Shown here in pieces: positions 1 through 8,467 of a stretch of DNA of 64,000 bases (its first letter is position 1; every line of letters begins with the position of its first letter). Made by a program: the position numbers and the translations under genes. Location: assembly GCA_964415675.1 (NCBI GenBank), contig CAYQBG010000004.1, forward strand, positions 175,563-239,562. Reading direction: 5' to 3'. The notes under the pieces were generated by a model. The model ran no database searches, was not told where the DNA came from, and saw nothing but the letters and a program-made list of their open reading frames with translations. The stretch comes from UBA5336 sp964415675. GTDB taxonomy: Bacteria > Pseudomonadota > Alphaproteobacteria > Caulobacterales > Hyphomonadaceae.

Positions 1-762
1 GTCATGCGTTCGGGCAGCCTGCTGGCTGTGTCCGACCAGGGCGATTTCGTCTGGATCGCAATGGAAGACGGCGCACCTGCCGGCAAGGGCAACCATGCCC
101 CGATGCTGAATGATACTGGCGATGAGATCACTGGCAAGCGCCGCCAGGACGGCGAGGGGCTGGCCCTGCGCGACGGGCTGGCGCTGGTGAGCTTCGAGCG
201 CGACCACCGAATTCTCGCTTTCGACCTGGAAGGCTGCGGCGCGAATGCCCGCGGGGCCGAGTTTGTCGCCATTCCGGCCCGGCCTTCCGGAATGGAGCGT
301 GCGCTTGAGCCTAATGGCGGTCTTGAAGGCCTCGCGCTCAGCGGTGAGGGCCACCTGTTCGCAGCCGTCGAGACCCAGGATGGGGGCGTGCCGCTGGATG
401 CGGTTTTCCTTGATGGCGCTGGCGCGGCCATGTTCGCAGCCCGTCACCGGCTGCCCGCGCGCGGGCCGCTCCGCGCCACCGGGCTCGACTTTATCGGCGA
501 CGACCTCCTGACCGTGCATCGCCATTATGACCGACAGGCCGGCAACACGATCAACCTGACACGTACACCCATCGGGCCGGACTTCGAGCCGGGCGAGAGC
601 GAGGTCCTGGTGCGGCTCGATGCGCAGACGAGCGTCGATAATTTCGAAGCTGTCGCGGTCTACCAGCGCAGCGATGGCGCGCCCCGCATCTACCTTCTTT
701 CCGACGACAATTTCAATTCTTCACAAAGAACACTGCTGCTGGCCTTCGATCTGATCGACTGA
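1..762 (+). CDS. Esterase-like activity of phytase family protein (5' end cut by window)
   Basis: The reading frame is open from base 1, so the N-terminus lies outside the window and about 253 residues are visible. The visible part has the beta-propeller style of the phytase-like esterase domain (PF13449): a DGEGLAL segment near residue 50, NGGLEGLAL near 105, and the terminal block DNFEAVAVY...YLLSDDNFN followed by QRTLLLAFDL. These repeated G-L-A-L/S-D-D elements are the usual hallmarks. Proteins of this family are generally exported, but the signal peptide region is not visible here. The substrate is unknown. It ends 35 bases before the putative 6S RNA stem, with no obvious strong terminator between them. 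Confidence 0.75.
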   Translation, partial: VMRSGSLLAVSDQGDFVWIAMEDGAPAGKGNHAPMLNDTGDEITGKRRQDGEGLALRDGLALVSFERDHRILAFDLEGCGANARGAEFVAIPARPSGMERALEPNGGLEGLALSGEGHLFAAVETQDGGVPLDAVFLDGAGAAMFAARHRLPARGPLRATGLDFIGDDLLTVHRHYDRQAGNTINLTRTPIGPDFEPGESEVLVRLDAQTSVDNFEAVAVYQRSDGAPRIYLLSDDNFNSSQRTLLLAFDLID

Positions 763-764
763 CC

Positions 765-793
765 TTATCAAGGCAGGTCAACTGCACTATGTT
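765..793 (+). promoter_or_regulatory. Candidate sigma70-type promoter for 6S RNA
   Basis: A -35-like TTATCA (765-770), a 17-base spacer and a -10-like TATGTT (788-793) place a start near 798-800. This coincides with the first base of the long closing stem of the putative 6S RNA. Seen by eye; the match to consensus is partial. Confidence 0.4.
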
Positions 794-796
794 CCT

Positions 797-975
797 AGGC
801 CGCAAGGGCTGCGGCGTTCGGGCGGTCCATTCAACTCCGGCGACCTTACTCATCGTCAGGGAGCTGGCACGCTGGCCGGGATCGTGGTCCCGGCTCATCT
901 GGCACCCACCTAGTTCGCTAGGTCGACGGGAGTGAATAACGCCACCGGCGCATGTGGTCCTTGCGGTCCTCTTCC
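797..975 (+). ncRNA. ssrS: Probable 6S RNA (SsrS)
   Basis: No protein-coding signal is convincing here, but the DNA can fold into one long rod. An 11-base arm at 797-807 pairs with 959-970 (one G-U pair, one bulge). Inside lie a perfect 7-bp hairpin with arms GCCGGGA/TCCCGGC near 872-891 and a CCTAG/CTAGG hairpin near 909-922. 6S RNA, which binds the RNA polymerase holoenzyme and mimics an open promoter, typically lies just upstream of the 5-formyl-THF cyclo-ligase gene in proteobacteria. Exactly that gene starts at 1127. The ends are approximate. The assignment rests on position, a rod-like fold with internal bubbles and the typical size of about 180 nt; no covariance model was run. Confidence 0.72.
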
Positions 976-1126
976 AGAGTCGGACACGCCTCGCTCTGTG
1001 CGCCCCGCTATCCATACGAAGGGTGAGGGCAGATATGAGGGCAGGTGCCCGGGATTTTGAGGGCAGGAGCCAGGGCAGGCAAGGACAGGTCAGCGCCTGG
1101 CCGAAAACACCGCCTCAGGAGGCCGT

Positions 1127-1744
1127 ATGAGCGATCAATCCGGCAAGGCCGCCCTTCGCGGCGAGATGCGTATCCTTCGTGAGGAAGCCGCCGCGCGCGA
1201 TCCTGATGCCGGCGAACGCCTGGCCGAAGCCTTTCCGATGAAACTGCTGGAACGCTACGGACCAGACGTGGCCGGCTATATGCCCATCGGCAGCGAGATC
1301 GACCCCGAACCGCTGATGCTGAAACTGGCAAGAGCCGGAGCAGAACTCAGCCTGCCGCGCATCGACCCCGACGGAACCCTCAGCTATCGCCGCTGGAGCT
1401 TTGGTGAGCCGCTTGAGACCGGCCCGTTATCGCTGAAGGAGCCGCCAGCCGAGGCCCCGCTTGCAAGGCCGACCCTGATCCTGACGCCCCTGCTGGCCTT
1501 CGACCGGGCCGGCAACCGGCTGGGCTATGGCAAGGGTCATTATGATCGCGCATTGGCGACGTTACGAAGTGACGGCCGCGCCTTTGCCTGCGCGCTCGCT
1601 TACGGCCCGCAGATGCTCGACGCCCTGCCGGCCGAACCGCACGACCAGCCGCTCGACTGGGCGGTCACGCCGGATGGATCGGTGCCACTGTTCATGATGC
1701 GCAATCTGGCTTCCATTGCCGAAGTCGCCGGCGACCCCGCCTGA
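1127..1744 (+). CDS. fthC: 5-formyltetrahydrofolate cyclo-ligase
   Basis: This 205-residue protein is the family's usual length. The enzyme converts 5-formyl-THF to 5,10-methenyl-THF with ATP in the cytoplasm and so salvages folate one-carbon units. The diagnostic C-terminal signature LTPLLAFDR...GYGKGHYDR lies at residues 119-141, and an N-terminal basic Lys/Arg-rich helix (KAALRGEMR) matches the ATP-binding start of the family. The ATG at 1127 has a strong ribosome site, AGGAGG, a few bases upstream. It follows the probable 6S RNA, the usual ssrS-ygfA arrangement, and both may be co-transcribed. Confidence 0.95.
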   Translation: MSDQSGKAALRGEMRILREEAAARDPDAGERLAEAFPMKLLERYGPDVAGYMPIGSEIDPEPLMLKLARAGAELSLPRIDPDGTLSYRRWSFGEPLETGPLSLKEPPAEAPLARPTLILTPLLAFDRAGNRLGYGKGHYDRALATLRSDGRAFACALAYGPQMLDALPAEPHDQPLDWAVTPDGSVPLFMMRNLASIAEVAGDPA

Positions 1745-1860
1745 CCGGAGAGGACAGAACGTGAAAGGAAGAAATTTCACTGAAATCACGGCGGACAGTC
1801 GAAAATCTCCTTCATCCTGGGCTGGCACTATGGAGGCGTGGTTGAGGAAAGCGAACCGGC

Positions 1861-2598
1861 GTGACCGAAACAGACCAGCAATTCTGGCGGCGAATCCTGA
1901 TGCAGGCGTTCCTGTCGATCCTTGCGGCGGTGATCCTCGCCGAAATGGTGACCGTCCTGTCGACCGGTCATCTGGGCGCGCAGCAGCGTGAGCGCGCAAT
2001 GCTCACAGCCTTCTACGCGCCATTTCTGATCGCCCCGCCCATCATCGCCTACACGACCCGACAGAGCTGGCGCATCCATCGTCTGATGAAACAGCTTGAT
2101 GCGGCGGCCCATCTCGACGAGCTGACCGGGCTGGCCAATCGCCGCGCCTTCATGCGCGATGCCGGCGCGCTGCTTGACGAGTACGACCCGGCCAGCGGTC
2201 CCCTGGGCATCGCCCTCATCGATATCGACCATTTCAAACGCATCAATGACCGTCATGGCCATGAGGCCGGCGATGCGGCCCTGGCCCATATTGCGCAGAC
2301 GATGAAGTCAAGCCTGCCGGAGGGCGTCCTTCTGGCACGGCTCGGCGGGGAGGAATTTGCTCTGCTCGCTCCTGCTGAAAATCTCGCCGGCTTGCGCGAC
2401 ATCTGCGAAACGCTGCGCCAGCGCGTGGCGACTCGCCTGTTGCGTCAGGGCGATGCGGTCATCTCCGCGACGGTGAGTCTTGGCCTCTCGCTGATCCGGC
2501 CCGGCGACACGGTTTCAAGCGGGCTGTCGCGCGCCGATGACGCCCTCTACGAGGCCAAGGCCGCCGGGCGCAACTGCCTCCAGCTCGAAGCGGCCTGA
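1861..2598 (+). CDS. Membrane-anchored GGDEF diguanylate cyclase
   Basis: The 245-residue protein has two predicted membrane helices (about 12-34 and 48-65) and then a single GGDEF domain (about 80-245). The metal-binding D-I-D lies at 121-123 in LIDIDHFKRIND, and the catalytic signature is GGEEF (162-166). It should make cyclic di-GMP from two GTP at the membrane. I do not see the RxxD inhibitory I-site just upstream of GGEEF, so classic product inhibition may be absent. The start is GTG at 1861 with a weak ribosome site. There is no separate sensor domain beyond the short helical hairpin. A gap of 116 bases separates it from fthC. Confidence 0.88.
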   Translation: MTETDQQFWRRILMQAFLSILAAVILAEMVTVLSTGHLGAQQRERAMLTAFYAPFLIAPPIIAYTTRQSWRIHRLMKQLDAAAHLDELTGLANRRAFMRDAGALLDEYDPASGPLGIALIDIDHFKRINDRHGHEAGDAALAHIAQTMKSSLPEGVLLARLGGEEFALLAPAENLAGLRDICETLRQRVATRLLRQGDAVISATVSLGLSLIRPGDTVSSGLSRADDALYEAKAAGRNCLQLEAA

Positions 2599-2711
2599 GG
2601 TGGCCGCGCCGCGCGCGACTTCAGGTCAATCTGAGCCGGCGCTGATACGCCAGTTTGCCGTTTGGCGCAGTTTTCATCGCCCACCAGTTTCAGCTTCGCA
2701 TCCAAACGCCG

Positions 2712-3611
2712 CTAACCTGCCAGGCGGTAGGGACTCTGAACGCCGGGCTTGTTGTCGGGGGTAGCCACGCGGCCTTCCTTGACCAGCTGGATCATGTGGC
2801 CGAGGACGGAGTGACAGGCGGCCGGATGCAGCTTCTTGTCGACCGCCGCATAGATCGTCTTCACCATGTCGGGAATGGTTTCGTCGCCGGCGGCCAGGCG
2901 CTCCAGGATGGCCGCCTCGCGGGCGCGGCGATGGTCGATATAGGCCTGGATGAAACCGCTGGGATCATCCGTCACAGGCGGGCCATGTGTTGGCCAGATA
3001 ATATCGAAACCCCGGTCACGGACCTTTTCGAGACTGGCGAGATAGTCGCCCATATCGCCATCGGGCGGGGAGATCACCGTGGTCGACCAGCCCATGACAT
3101 GGTCGCCGGAAAACAGCGCATTCTCTTCATGAAGGGCATAGCAGACATGGTTGGACGTGTGGCCGGGCGTCTCGATCGCTTCCATCGTCCAGCCGGGGGC
3201 CGAGCAGGTCCAGCCATCGCTGACGGTGATGTCGGGGCGGAAATTCAGATCATCACCGGCCTCCATACGCACTTCCGCTTCGGTCGGGATCGCGGGCCCT
3301 TTTGCATGAACCTTGCAGCCGGCCCATTCAGCCAGCGGATGGGCCAGCGGGGAATGGTCCATATGAGAATGGGTTACGAGCACATGGCTGACCTGCTCGC
3401 CGTCGAGCGCGCGCTTGAGCGCCTCGAAATGTTCATCGATCTTCGGGCCGGGATCAATGACGGCCACTTCGCCGCGCCCGATGATGTAGACGCCGGTCCC
3501 GGTATAGGTGAACGCGCCGGGATTGTTTGCGATGACACGGCGGACAAGGGGCGAGACCTGCTCGACGCGGCCATATTCCACGTCAATTTCGCGCACGAAG
3601 GGAATAGCCAT
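2712..3611 (-). CDS. Metallo-beta-lactamase fold hydrolase
   Basis: This 299-residue protein carries the metal-binding series of the metallo-beta-lactamase superfamily: HSHMDH at 81-86, PGHTSNHV near 168-175, FSGDH near 187 and a late PTHGPPV. The C-terminal region (about 220-290) resembles the winged-helix tail of LACTB2-like ribonuclease or lactonase subgroups. The cytoplasmic substrate cannot be read from sequence; thioesters, lactones or RNA are all possible. The ATG at 3611 begins MAIPFVREID, the conserved start of this subgroup. It is convergent with the diguanylate cyclase gene and follows the ATP-grasp-like gene on the same strand with a 64-base gap. Confidence 0.85.
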   Translation of the reverse strand: MAIPFVREIDVEYGRVEQVSPLVRRVIANNPGAFTYTGTGVYIIGRGEVAVIDPGPKIDEHFEALKRALDGEQVSHVLVTHSHMDHSPLAHPLAEWAGCKVHAKGPAIPTEAEVRMEAGDDLNFRPDITVSDGWTCSAPGWTMEAIETPGHTSNHVCYALHEENALFSGDHVMGWSTTVISPPDGDMGDYLASLEKVRDRGFDIIWPTHGPPVTDDPSGFIQAYIDHRRAREAAILERLAAGDETIPDMVKTIYAAVDKKLHPAACHSVLGHMIQLVKEGRVATPDNKPGVQSPYRLAG

Positions 3612-3675
3612 AATTCAAAATTCCTGTCTGCTCACAGTCCGCGCCCGATCGCGTTTTAGCCGCCGGGGTGCCGCC

Positions 3676-4611
3676 TCAGCGCCGTCCGGGCGAAAGCCTT
3701 GCTGCAAAGGCCCGTGCCATCCGGCGGGTAACTTTCAGCTTGTCACCAAGTTTCAAGGCCATTGGCGGGCCCATATCTGTCTTGTTGGCGTCCACGACAT
3801 AGATGCGACCACTTGACCGATCTCGTAATACGTCGATTCCGCCCCAGTCCAGACCGATCTCAGCTGAAAAGGCTCTGATCACGTCAAGTTCATCGCGCGT
3901 GTAGCAATTGGCCGGCTGATCGAGCACCACTTCGGCGTTTTCATTCAGAAAACGGCGCGCCAGTGGCCGTCGCTTGCGGAAGCTGACGGCTGGCTCTCCG
4001 CCGACGATACAGCATCGAAGGTCCTCAACCAGACCCCCTTCGATCTCATTGTCGATGACGCGCTGATAGGTCTTGCCGGGCAGCGGCTCCATGGGGCCCT
4101 CAATGATCCGTCCGTCATGTGCGGCGTTCATTTCGGACTTTTCCACCATCGGGCCGTGGAAAGTCCGCGGATCGACTTTCAGCTCATAGCCGGCCACCTT
4201 GGCAAAGGCCTCGGCCACTCTCGATTTCGAGACATCATCACAGCCGAAATTGACGAGTCTGGCCTTCTGGCGCGCCGCGGGCACACCATTCATGGTCTGC
4301 GTGGTATCGTCGAAATGGAAGACAATATCGGCCTTTGACGTATCCTCGATCAGTCTGGCGCCGGCGACATGCATCACGGGCCAGATGAAATACCAGGGCC
4401 GGGGCTTGTCGGGATAGAAGGCGATTGTCGGGCGCTTGTGACCCGTCAGGAACCGCCATGTCCGCCAGCTCTGGGCGAAGAAATAGAAAGACAGCCAGGT
4501 AAAGATATCATGCGCCAGCGCGCCATTGGCGGGCACGGTATGACCCGTCTTCTTTATGAGAACCTTGCCATCCTGAAGCTTGAAATCGGCGAGCCAGAAG
4601 CGGTTCGACAT
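3676..4611 (-). CDS. ATP-grasp-like protein of unknown substrate
   Basis: I chose the ATG at 4611 (311 residues), which has GGAG ten bases upstream; a 20-residue upstream extension is open but has no ribosome site. The C-terminal third has the look of an ATP-grasp ligase: KSEMNAAHDGRI in the middle and WGGIDVLRD...IYVVDANKTDMGP near the end, resembling the metal-binding D-x-N segment of the fold. There is no signal peptide. Related ATP-grasp enzymes join carboxylates to amines in cell-envelope or peptide modification, but nothing here identifies a substrate. Neighbours (MBL hydrolase, TIGR01244 protein) share the strand with gaps of 64 and 139 bases. Confidence 0.55.
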   Translation of the reverse strand: MSNRFWLADFKLQDGKVLIKKTGHTVPANGALAHDIFTWLSFYFFAQSWRTWRFLTGHKRPTIAFYPDKPRPWYFIWPVMHVAGARLIEDTSKADIVFHFDDTTQTMNGVPAARQKARLVNFGCDDVSKSRVAEAFAKVAGYELKVDPRTFHGPMVEKSEMNAAHDGRIIEGPMEPLPGKTYQRVIDNEIEGGLVEDLRCCIVGGEPAVSFRKRRPLARRFLNENAEVVLDQPANCYTRDELDVIRAFSAEIGLDWGGIDVLRDRSSGRIYVVDANKTDMGPPMALKLGDKLKVTRRMARAFAARLSPGRR

Positions 4612-4750
4612 GTGTTTCTCCGTGGCCCGCCCTATTGGCAGGCAGCCTGCGAGACGATAGCTGCATTGCATGCGCCGCCAGCAGGTTCAAGCGCGTAAAT
4701 GTGCCGAAATTGTGATTCAGTGAGCGCCTGGTCACTTTGTGACGATATTT

Positions 4751-5164
4751 TCATCGCAGCAACTCGGAAATGCCCGACAGGTCATAGCCTGCCCCGGCAG
4801 CTGCGGCGACGATCTCATCAGCCATGCCCTGCCCGCCATGCACCAGCGCCCAGGCCGTGATCGAGCGCGTGCCCGTCCGGCAATAGGCGAGGATCGGTGA
4901 GGGCGCTTCGGACAGGATGGCGGAGGTCCGCTCGATCACTTCGGGCGTTGGTGCACCTGAAAACGGCAGCGCGACGAATGTGATGCCGAGCGATTCGGCC
5001 TTTGCACGAATCGGCCCCATCCGCGGCTGGTCTGTTCCGCCTTCGCCGTCGGGACGATTGGCAACCAGCGTCTTGTACCCGGCTTCGGCAATGGCCTCGA
5101 CATCGCCGGGGCTGATCTGCGGCGCCACCGCAAAGCTATCGGTGACCTTCCTGATGTCGAGCAT
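4751..5164 (-). CDS. TIGR01244 family sulfur transferase/phosphatase-like protein
   Basis: This small protein (137 residues) has the DUF442/TIGR01244 pattern: ISPGDVEAIAEAGYKTLVANRPDGE in the first third and a phosphatase-like loop YCRTGTRS near 112-119 with the C-x-x-G-x-R nucleophile motif. The family is related to the N-terminal domain of BlhA (bacterial beta-lactamase-like hydrolase) and to dual-specificity phosphatases. The real reaction, phosphatase or persulfide transfer, is not settled. The start at 5164 is preceded by GAGGAACC. Its upstream gap of 120 bases to the divergent permease genes should hold both promoters. Confidence 0.8.
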   Translation of the reverse strand: MLDIRKVTDSFAVAPQISPGDVEAIAEAGYKTLVANRPDGEGGTDQPRMGPIRAKAESLGITFVALPFSGAPTPEVIERTSAILSEAPSPILAYCRTGTRSITAWALVHGGQGMADEIVAAAAGAGYDLSGISELLR

Positions 5165-5284
5165 GGGTGGTTCCTCAGCACGGCGATTGACATGGTCTGC
5201 TTATTCGGAAAGCTAATGTGGCTTAAGGGCCATGCCAAGCATGGTGTTCTCAGATTAATGTGACCGGGGATTGATCGCGCCATC

Positions 5285-6244
5285 ATGCTCAAACGCCTCC
5301 TTGCGCGGATTCCCCTGGCTTACACGCTGCGGCGCCTCCTCATCGCGATACCCACCCTGCTGGTCATCATCACTGTTGCCTTCTTCATGATGCGCGCCGC
5401 GCCGGGCGGGCCATTCTCCGCCGACCGCAAGCTTCCCCCGGAGACCGAACGCGCCATCGCAGCGAAATACGGGCTCGATGATCCGCTGCATGTGCAGTAT
5501 CTCAATTATGTCGGCGGCGTGATCCAGGGCGATTTTGGCCCGTCCTACAAGACCAAGGACAAACAGGTTCACGAGATCCTGGCCGATGGCCTGCCGATCA
5601 GCCTGACCATTGGCGCGCTCTCAATGGCGCTGGCCATATTCGTGGGCGGTGGGCTGGGCATCTTTGCCGGCCTGAAGCAGAACACCAGCGGGGATTATTC
5701 GGTCATGGGCCTCGCCATGGCGGGGATATCGATCCCGACTTTCGTGACCGGGCCGCTGCTCCTGCTTGCCTTCTCCCTTGGAACGGGCTGGTTTTCGGCT
5801 GGCGGGCTCGGCTTCCCGCCGGCCCTGACCTGGAAGAACATCACTTTGCCCGTCATCACGCTTGCCCTGCCCCAGATTGCCATCATCTCGCGATTGATGC
5901 GCGCCTCGGTCATCGAGACGATGCGAATGCCGCATATCCGCACCGCCCGTGCCAAGGGCCTGCCCGAGCGCACGGTCATCCTCCGCCATGCGCTTCCCGC
6001 AGCCGTGCTGCCGCTTGTGTCCTATATCGGCCCGGCCTCTGCGCGTGTCCTGACGGGCTCTGTCGTCGTTGAAAAAGTGTTCTCGCTGCCCGGCATGGGA
6101 GATTATTTCGTCAATGGCGCGATCGAGCGGGACTATACGCTCGTGCTCGGCGCTGTGGTTGTCTATGCCGCGCTGATCATCGCCTTCAATCTCATCGCCG
6201 ATATCCTCTATGCCGTGCTCGACCCGAAGGTGAAATACGACTGA
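5285..6244 (+). CDS. Peptide/oligopeptide ABC transporter permease (OppB/DppB type)
   Basis: The 319-residue membrane protein has six apparent helices and the BPD_transp_1 EAA loop (RTARAKGLPERTVILRHALP, about 218-237). The N-terminus, LRRLLIAIPTLLVIITVAFFMMR, is typical of OppB/DppB. Together with the overlapping next gene it forms the two-permease core of a peptide/nickel family importer in the inner membrane. The start ATG at 5285 has only a weak ribosome site. No binding protein or ATPase is adjacent: upstream is divergent and downstream is convergent. Confidence 0.92.
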   Translation: MLKRLLARIPLAYTLRRLLIAIPTLLVIITVAFFMMRAAPGGPFSADRKLPPETERAIAAKYGLDDPLHVQYLNYVGGVIQGDFGPSYKTKDKQVHEILADGLPISLTIGALSMALAIFVGGGLGIFAGLKQNTSGDYSVMGLAMAGISIPTFVTGPLLLLAFSLGTGWFSAGGLGFPPALTWKNITLPVITLALPQIAIISRLMRASVIETMRMPHIRTARAKGLPERTVILRHALPAAVLPLVSYIGPASARVLTGSVVVEKVFSLPGMGDYFVNGAIERDYTLVLGAVVVYAALIIAFNLIADILYAVLDPKVKYD

Positions 6245-7146
6245 TGCGCCAGCCAGCCGACATCACCCGCACCGAAGAGACGGTGAATGAAGCGATCCTC
6301 GCCGGGCGCTCGCTCTGGGATGATGCCCGCGCGCGGCTCATGCGCAACAAGGCCGCAGTCGTGGCCATGTGGGTGCTTGGCTTGCTTGGGCTGATTGCCG
6401 TGTTCGGGCCGATGGTCTGGGTCCATGATGCCTTCACCCAGTCAGAGAAGATCAAGATCGCCCCAACCTTTCAGGACTGGCATATTCTGGGCACCGACTT
6501 CATCGGACGAGACTATTTCGCGCGCCTGATGATCGCGCTGCGCGTCTCATTCGCCGTCGGCATCATCGCCACGCTGGTCAGCCTCGTCATCGGCGTGACC
6601 TGGGGCGCGACGGCCGGCTTCCTCGGCGGGCGGGTCGATAATATCATGATGCGGATCGTGGATGTTCTCTATGCCCTGCCCTTCATCTTCTTCGTGATCC
6701 TGCTGATCACCGTGTTCGGCCAGAACATCTTCCTGATCTTCGCCGCCATCGGCGCGATCGAATGGCTGACAATGGCGCGGATCGTGCGCGGCCAGACGCT
6801 GACCATCAAGTCGCGGGAATTCATAGAGGCCGCGCGCGCGGCGGGCGTGTCGCGCGCAGCCATGATCCGCCGGCATATCCTGCCAAATGTGATCGGCCCG
6901 GTAGCGGTCTATGTGACTCTCACCATTCCGGTGGTCATCCTGGCGGAGAGTTTCCTCTCCTTTCTCGGGCTCGGCGTGAACGAGCCGCTGACCTCGCTCG
7001 GCGCCCTTATTTCAGACGGGGCCAACGAGATGCGTGACCGGCCCTGGATGCTGTTCATCCCGGCCACGACCATGGCGGTGATGCTGCTGGCGCTGAATTT
7101 CCTCGGCGACGGGCTGCGCGACGCACTCGACCCGAAGGATCGTTAA
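6244..7146 (+). CDS. Peptide/oligopeptide ABC transporter permease (OppC/DppC type)
   Basis: This 300-residue partner of the previous permease shares a TGATG junction with it (stop and start overlap by one base), so translation is coupled. It shows the long OppC N-terminal helix, the sequence LGTDFIGRDYFARLMIALRVS typical of DppC, the EAA loop (FIEAARAAGVSRAAMIRRHI) and the family end LNFLGDGLRDALDPK. In most operons two ATPases follow; here a methyltransferase gene on the other strand follows after 97 bases. Confidence 0.92.
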   Translation: MRQPADITRTEETVNEAILAGRSLWDDARARLMRNKAAVVAMWVLGLLGLIAVFGPMVWVHDAFTQSEKIKIAPTFQDWHILGTDFIGRDYFARLMIALRVSFAVGIIATLVSLVIGVTWGATAGFLGGRVDNIMMRIVDVLYALPFIFFVILLITVFGQNIFLIFAAIGAIEWLTMARIVRGQTLTIKSREFIEAARAAGVSRAAMIRRHILPNVIGPVAVYVTLTIPVVILAESFLSFLGLGVNEPLTSLGALISDGANEMRDRPWMLFIPATTMAVMLLALNFLGDGLRDALDPKDR

Positions 7147-7243
7147 CGCCTTTCGAGGTCGGGTGACACAGGTTCGCCGTCGCGATTGCCGGAGAATACG
7201 CGGCCTTTAGCGGCACATTGTGTCTGTGCCGGGTCGCGACGCT

Positions 7244-8314
7244 TCAGGATTTCCGCCAGGTCCTGATCTTGGTCAGGAAAGCCAGGTTCTGCCGCTCCGG
7301 GCAAAAACCGGCGCCGGTCATGACGGGCGCGAAATCCCAGTCAAGATAGGCGCGGTAATACGGCTCGTGAAAACCTTCCGGGAAGTACTCCAGGATGCCG
7401 TCCAGGCCCGGATTGTCACCGAATTGCAGGCTGTCGGCAATGATGAACACTCCCCCGGTCCGCAGTACCCGCGCCGCCTCGACAATCACGGCCTCGCGGA
7501 TTTTCTGGGGCAGTTCGTGGAAGAGATAGACCGACACCATGATATCCTGGCTGGCATCGGCGAGCGGCATGGCCTCGCCCGCAGCTCTGATGAAATCGAC
7601 CTGCGGCCAGGGCTTCAGCATTCGCCGGGCACGGCCGAGATAGTTTGGCGACAGGTCCAGCCCGGCCGCCCTCAGCCGCGGATAGGCTTCCAGAGTCTGG
7701 CGCAGGAAACGTCCGGTGCCGCAGCCAATATCGACAAGCTGGATATCGCGCTGATCGCGCCCTTTCAGCTCGCGGCCGATCTCGGCGAGCGCGGCGCGGC
7801 GCATCGCACCGCCAGCTCCGGTAAAAAGAGCCTCGACCTGATGGTCGTAAAGACCGGCACTCTCGTCTGACAACCAGCCATCGGTCTGATAGTGAAAATT
7901 CTGCCGGTAATAGGTTGGATAGTGGTCAAGGTCAGCGGGTGGCTGACGACGCATCTCGGTTCCGTCCCGCGCCAGGCGACGCCGGTCTACCTCGGCGACG
8001 TCTGCGAAAAACCTGCGCGCCGATTGCAGCGCCCGGGGCAGGTCGCGCAGGCGTACCTCTGACGGGGGCGGATAAAGACCGGCCTCGATATTGGCGCGAT
8101 CCTCGCTGAACAGCCGGAACCAGGCCCGGCGCATCTCGGCGATATCGGGCTTTGCGCGCGCGGCACGAAAGGGCGGCTCGCCGGGGCGGTTGAAACCGGC
8201 CGAACGCCGCCGCGCCGCCGCATACTGCGCAGCATACCAAGCGCTGCGCGTGCCTTGCGCCGCAGCATATCTCGCCCGCCCCATACCTGTTTGCGTTGCC
8301 TTGATCCAATCCAT
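7244..8314 (-). CDS. Class I SAM-dependent methyltransferase
   Basis: This 356-residue protein contains a Rossmann methyltransferase domain from about residue 190. Motif I is DIGCGTGRFLRQ, then LDLSPNYLGRARRML with the acidic residue for the SAM ribose, and later MPLADASQDIMVSVYLFHELP and ARVLRTGGVFIIAD. The first 190 residues are rich in Arg and Ala and have no recognised domain; an extended N-terminus like this occurs in membrane-associated lipid or quinone methyltransferases. The substrate is unknown. It ends 97 bases from the convergent oppC. The upstream gap to the divergent glycine-zipper gene is 153 bases. Confidence 0.82.
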   Translation of the reverse strand: MDWIKATQTGMGRARYAAAQGTRSAWYAAQYAAARRRSAGFNRPGEPPFRAARAKPDIAEMRRAWFRLFSEDRANIEAGLYPPPSEVRLRDLPRALQSARRFFADVAEVDRRRLARDGTEMRRQPPADLDHYPTYYRQNFHYQTDGWLSDESAGLYDHQVEALFTGAGGAMRRAALAEIGRELKGRDQRDIQLVDIGCGTGRFLRQTLEAYPRLRAAGLDLSPNYLGRARRMLKPWPQVDFIRAAGEAMPLADASQDIMVSVYLFHELPQKIREAVIVEAARVLRTGGVFIIADSLQFGDNPGLDGILEYFPEGFHEPYYRAYLDWDFAPVMTGAGFCPERQNLAFLTKIRTWRKS

Positions 8315-8467
8315 GCCACGTAATCTGGTGCAGCCGAGCGTCCGCGTCCAGTCTGCTGCGTCTGAACCACCGCTTCAGCCCGCGTTCAGCTTGCATTCAC
8401 TAGGCTGGGTCTGCGAGATGAACAATTGCCGCCAAATGCGGCGTTGCTGAAACCGGAGAGTATGCCG

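Noticed and set aside
713..1015. Minus-strand open frame of 100 codons over the 6S RNA region
   Set aside because: The DNA there folds as a long RNA rod and the translated protein is Arg-rich with no domain; the frame is better explained by the RNA gene.
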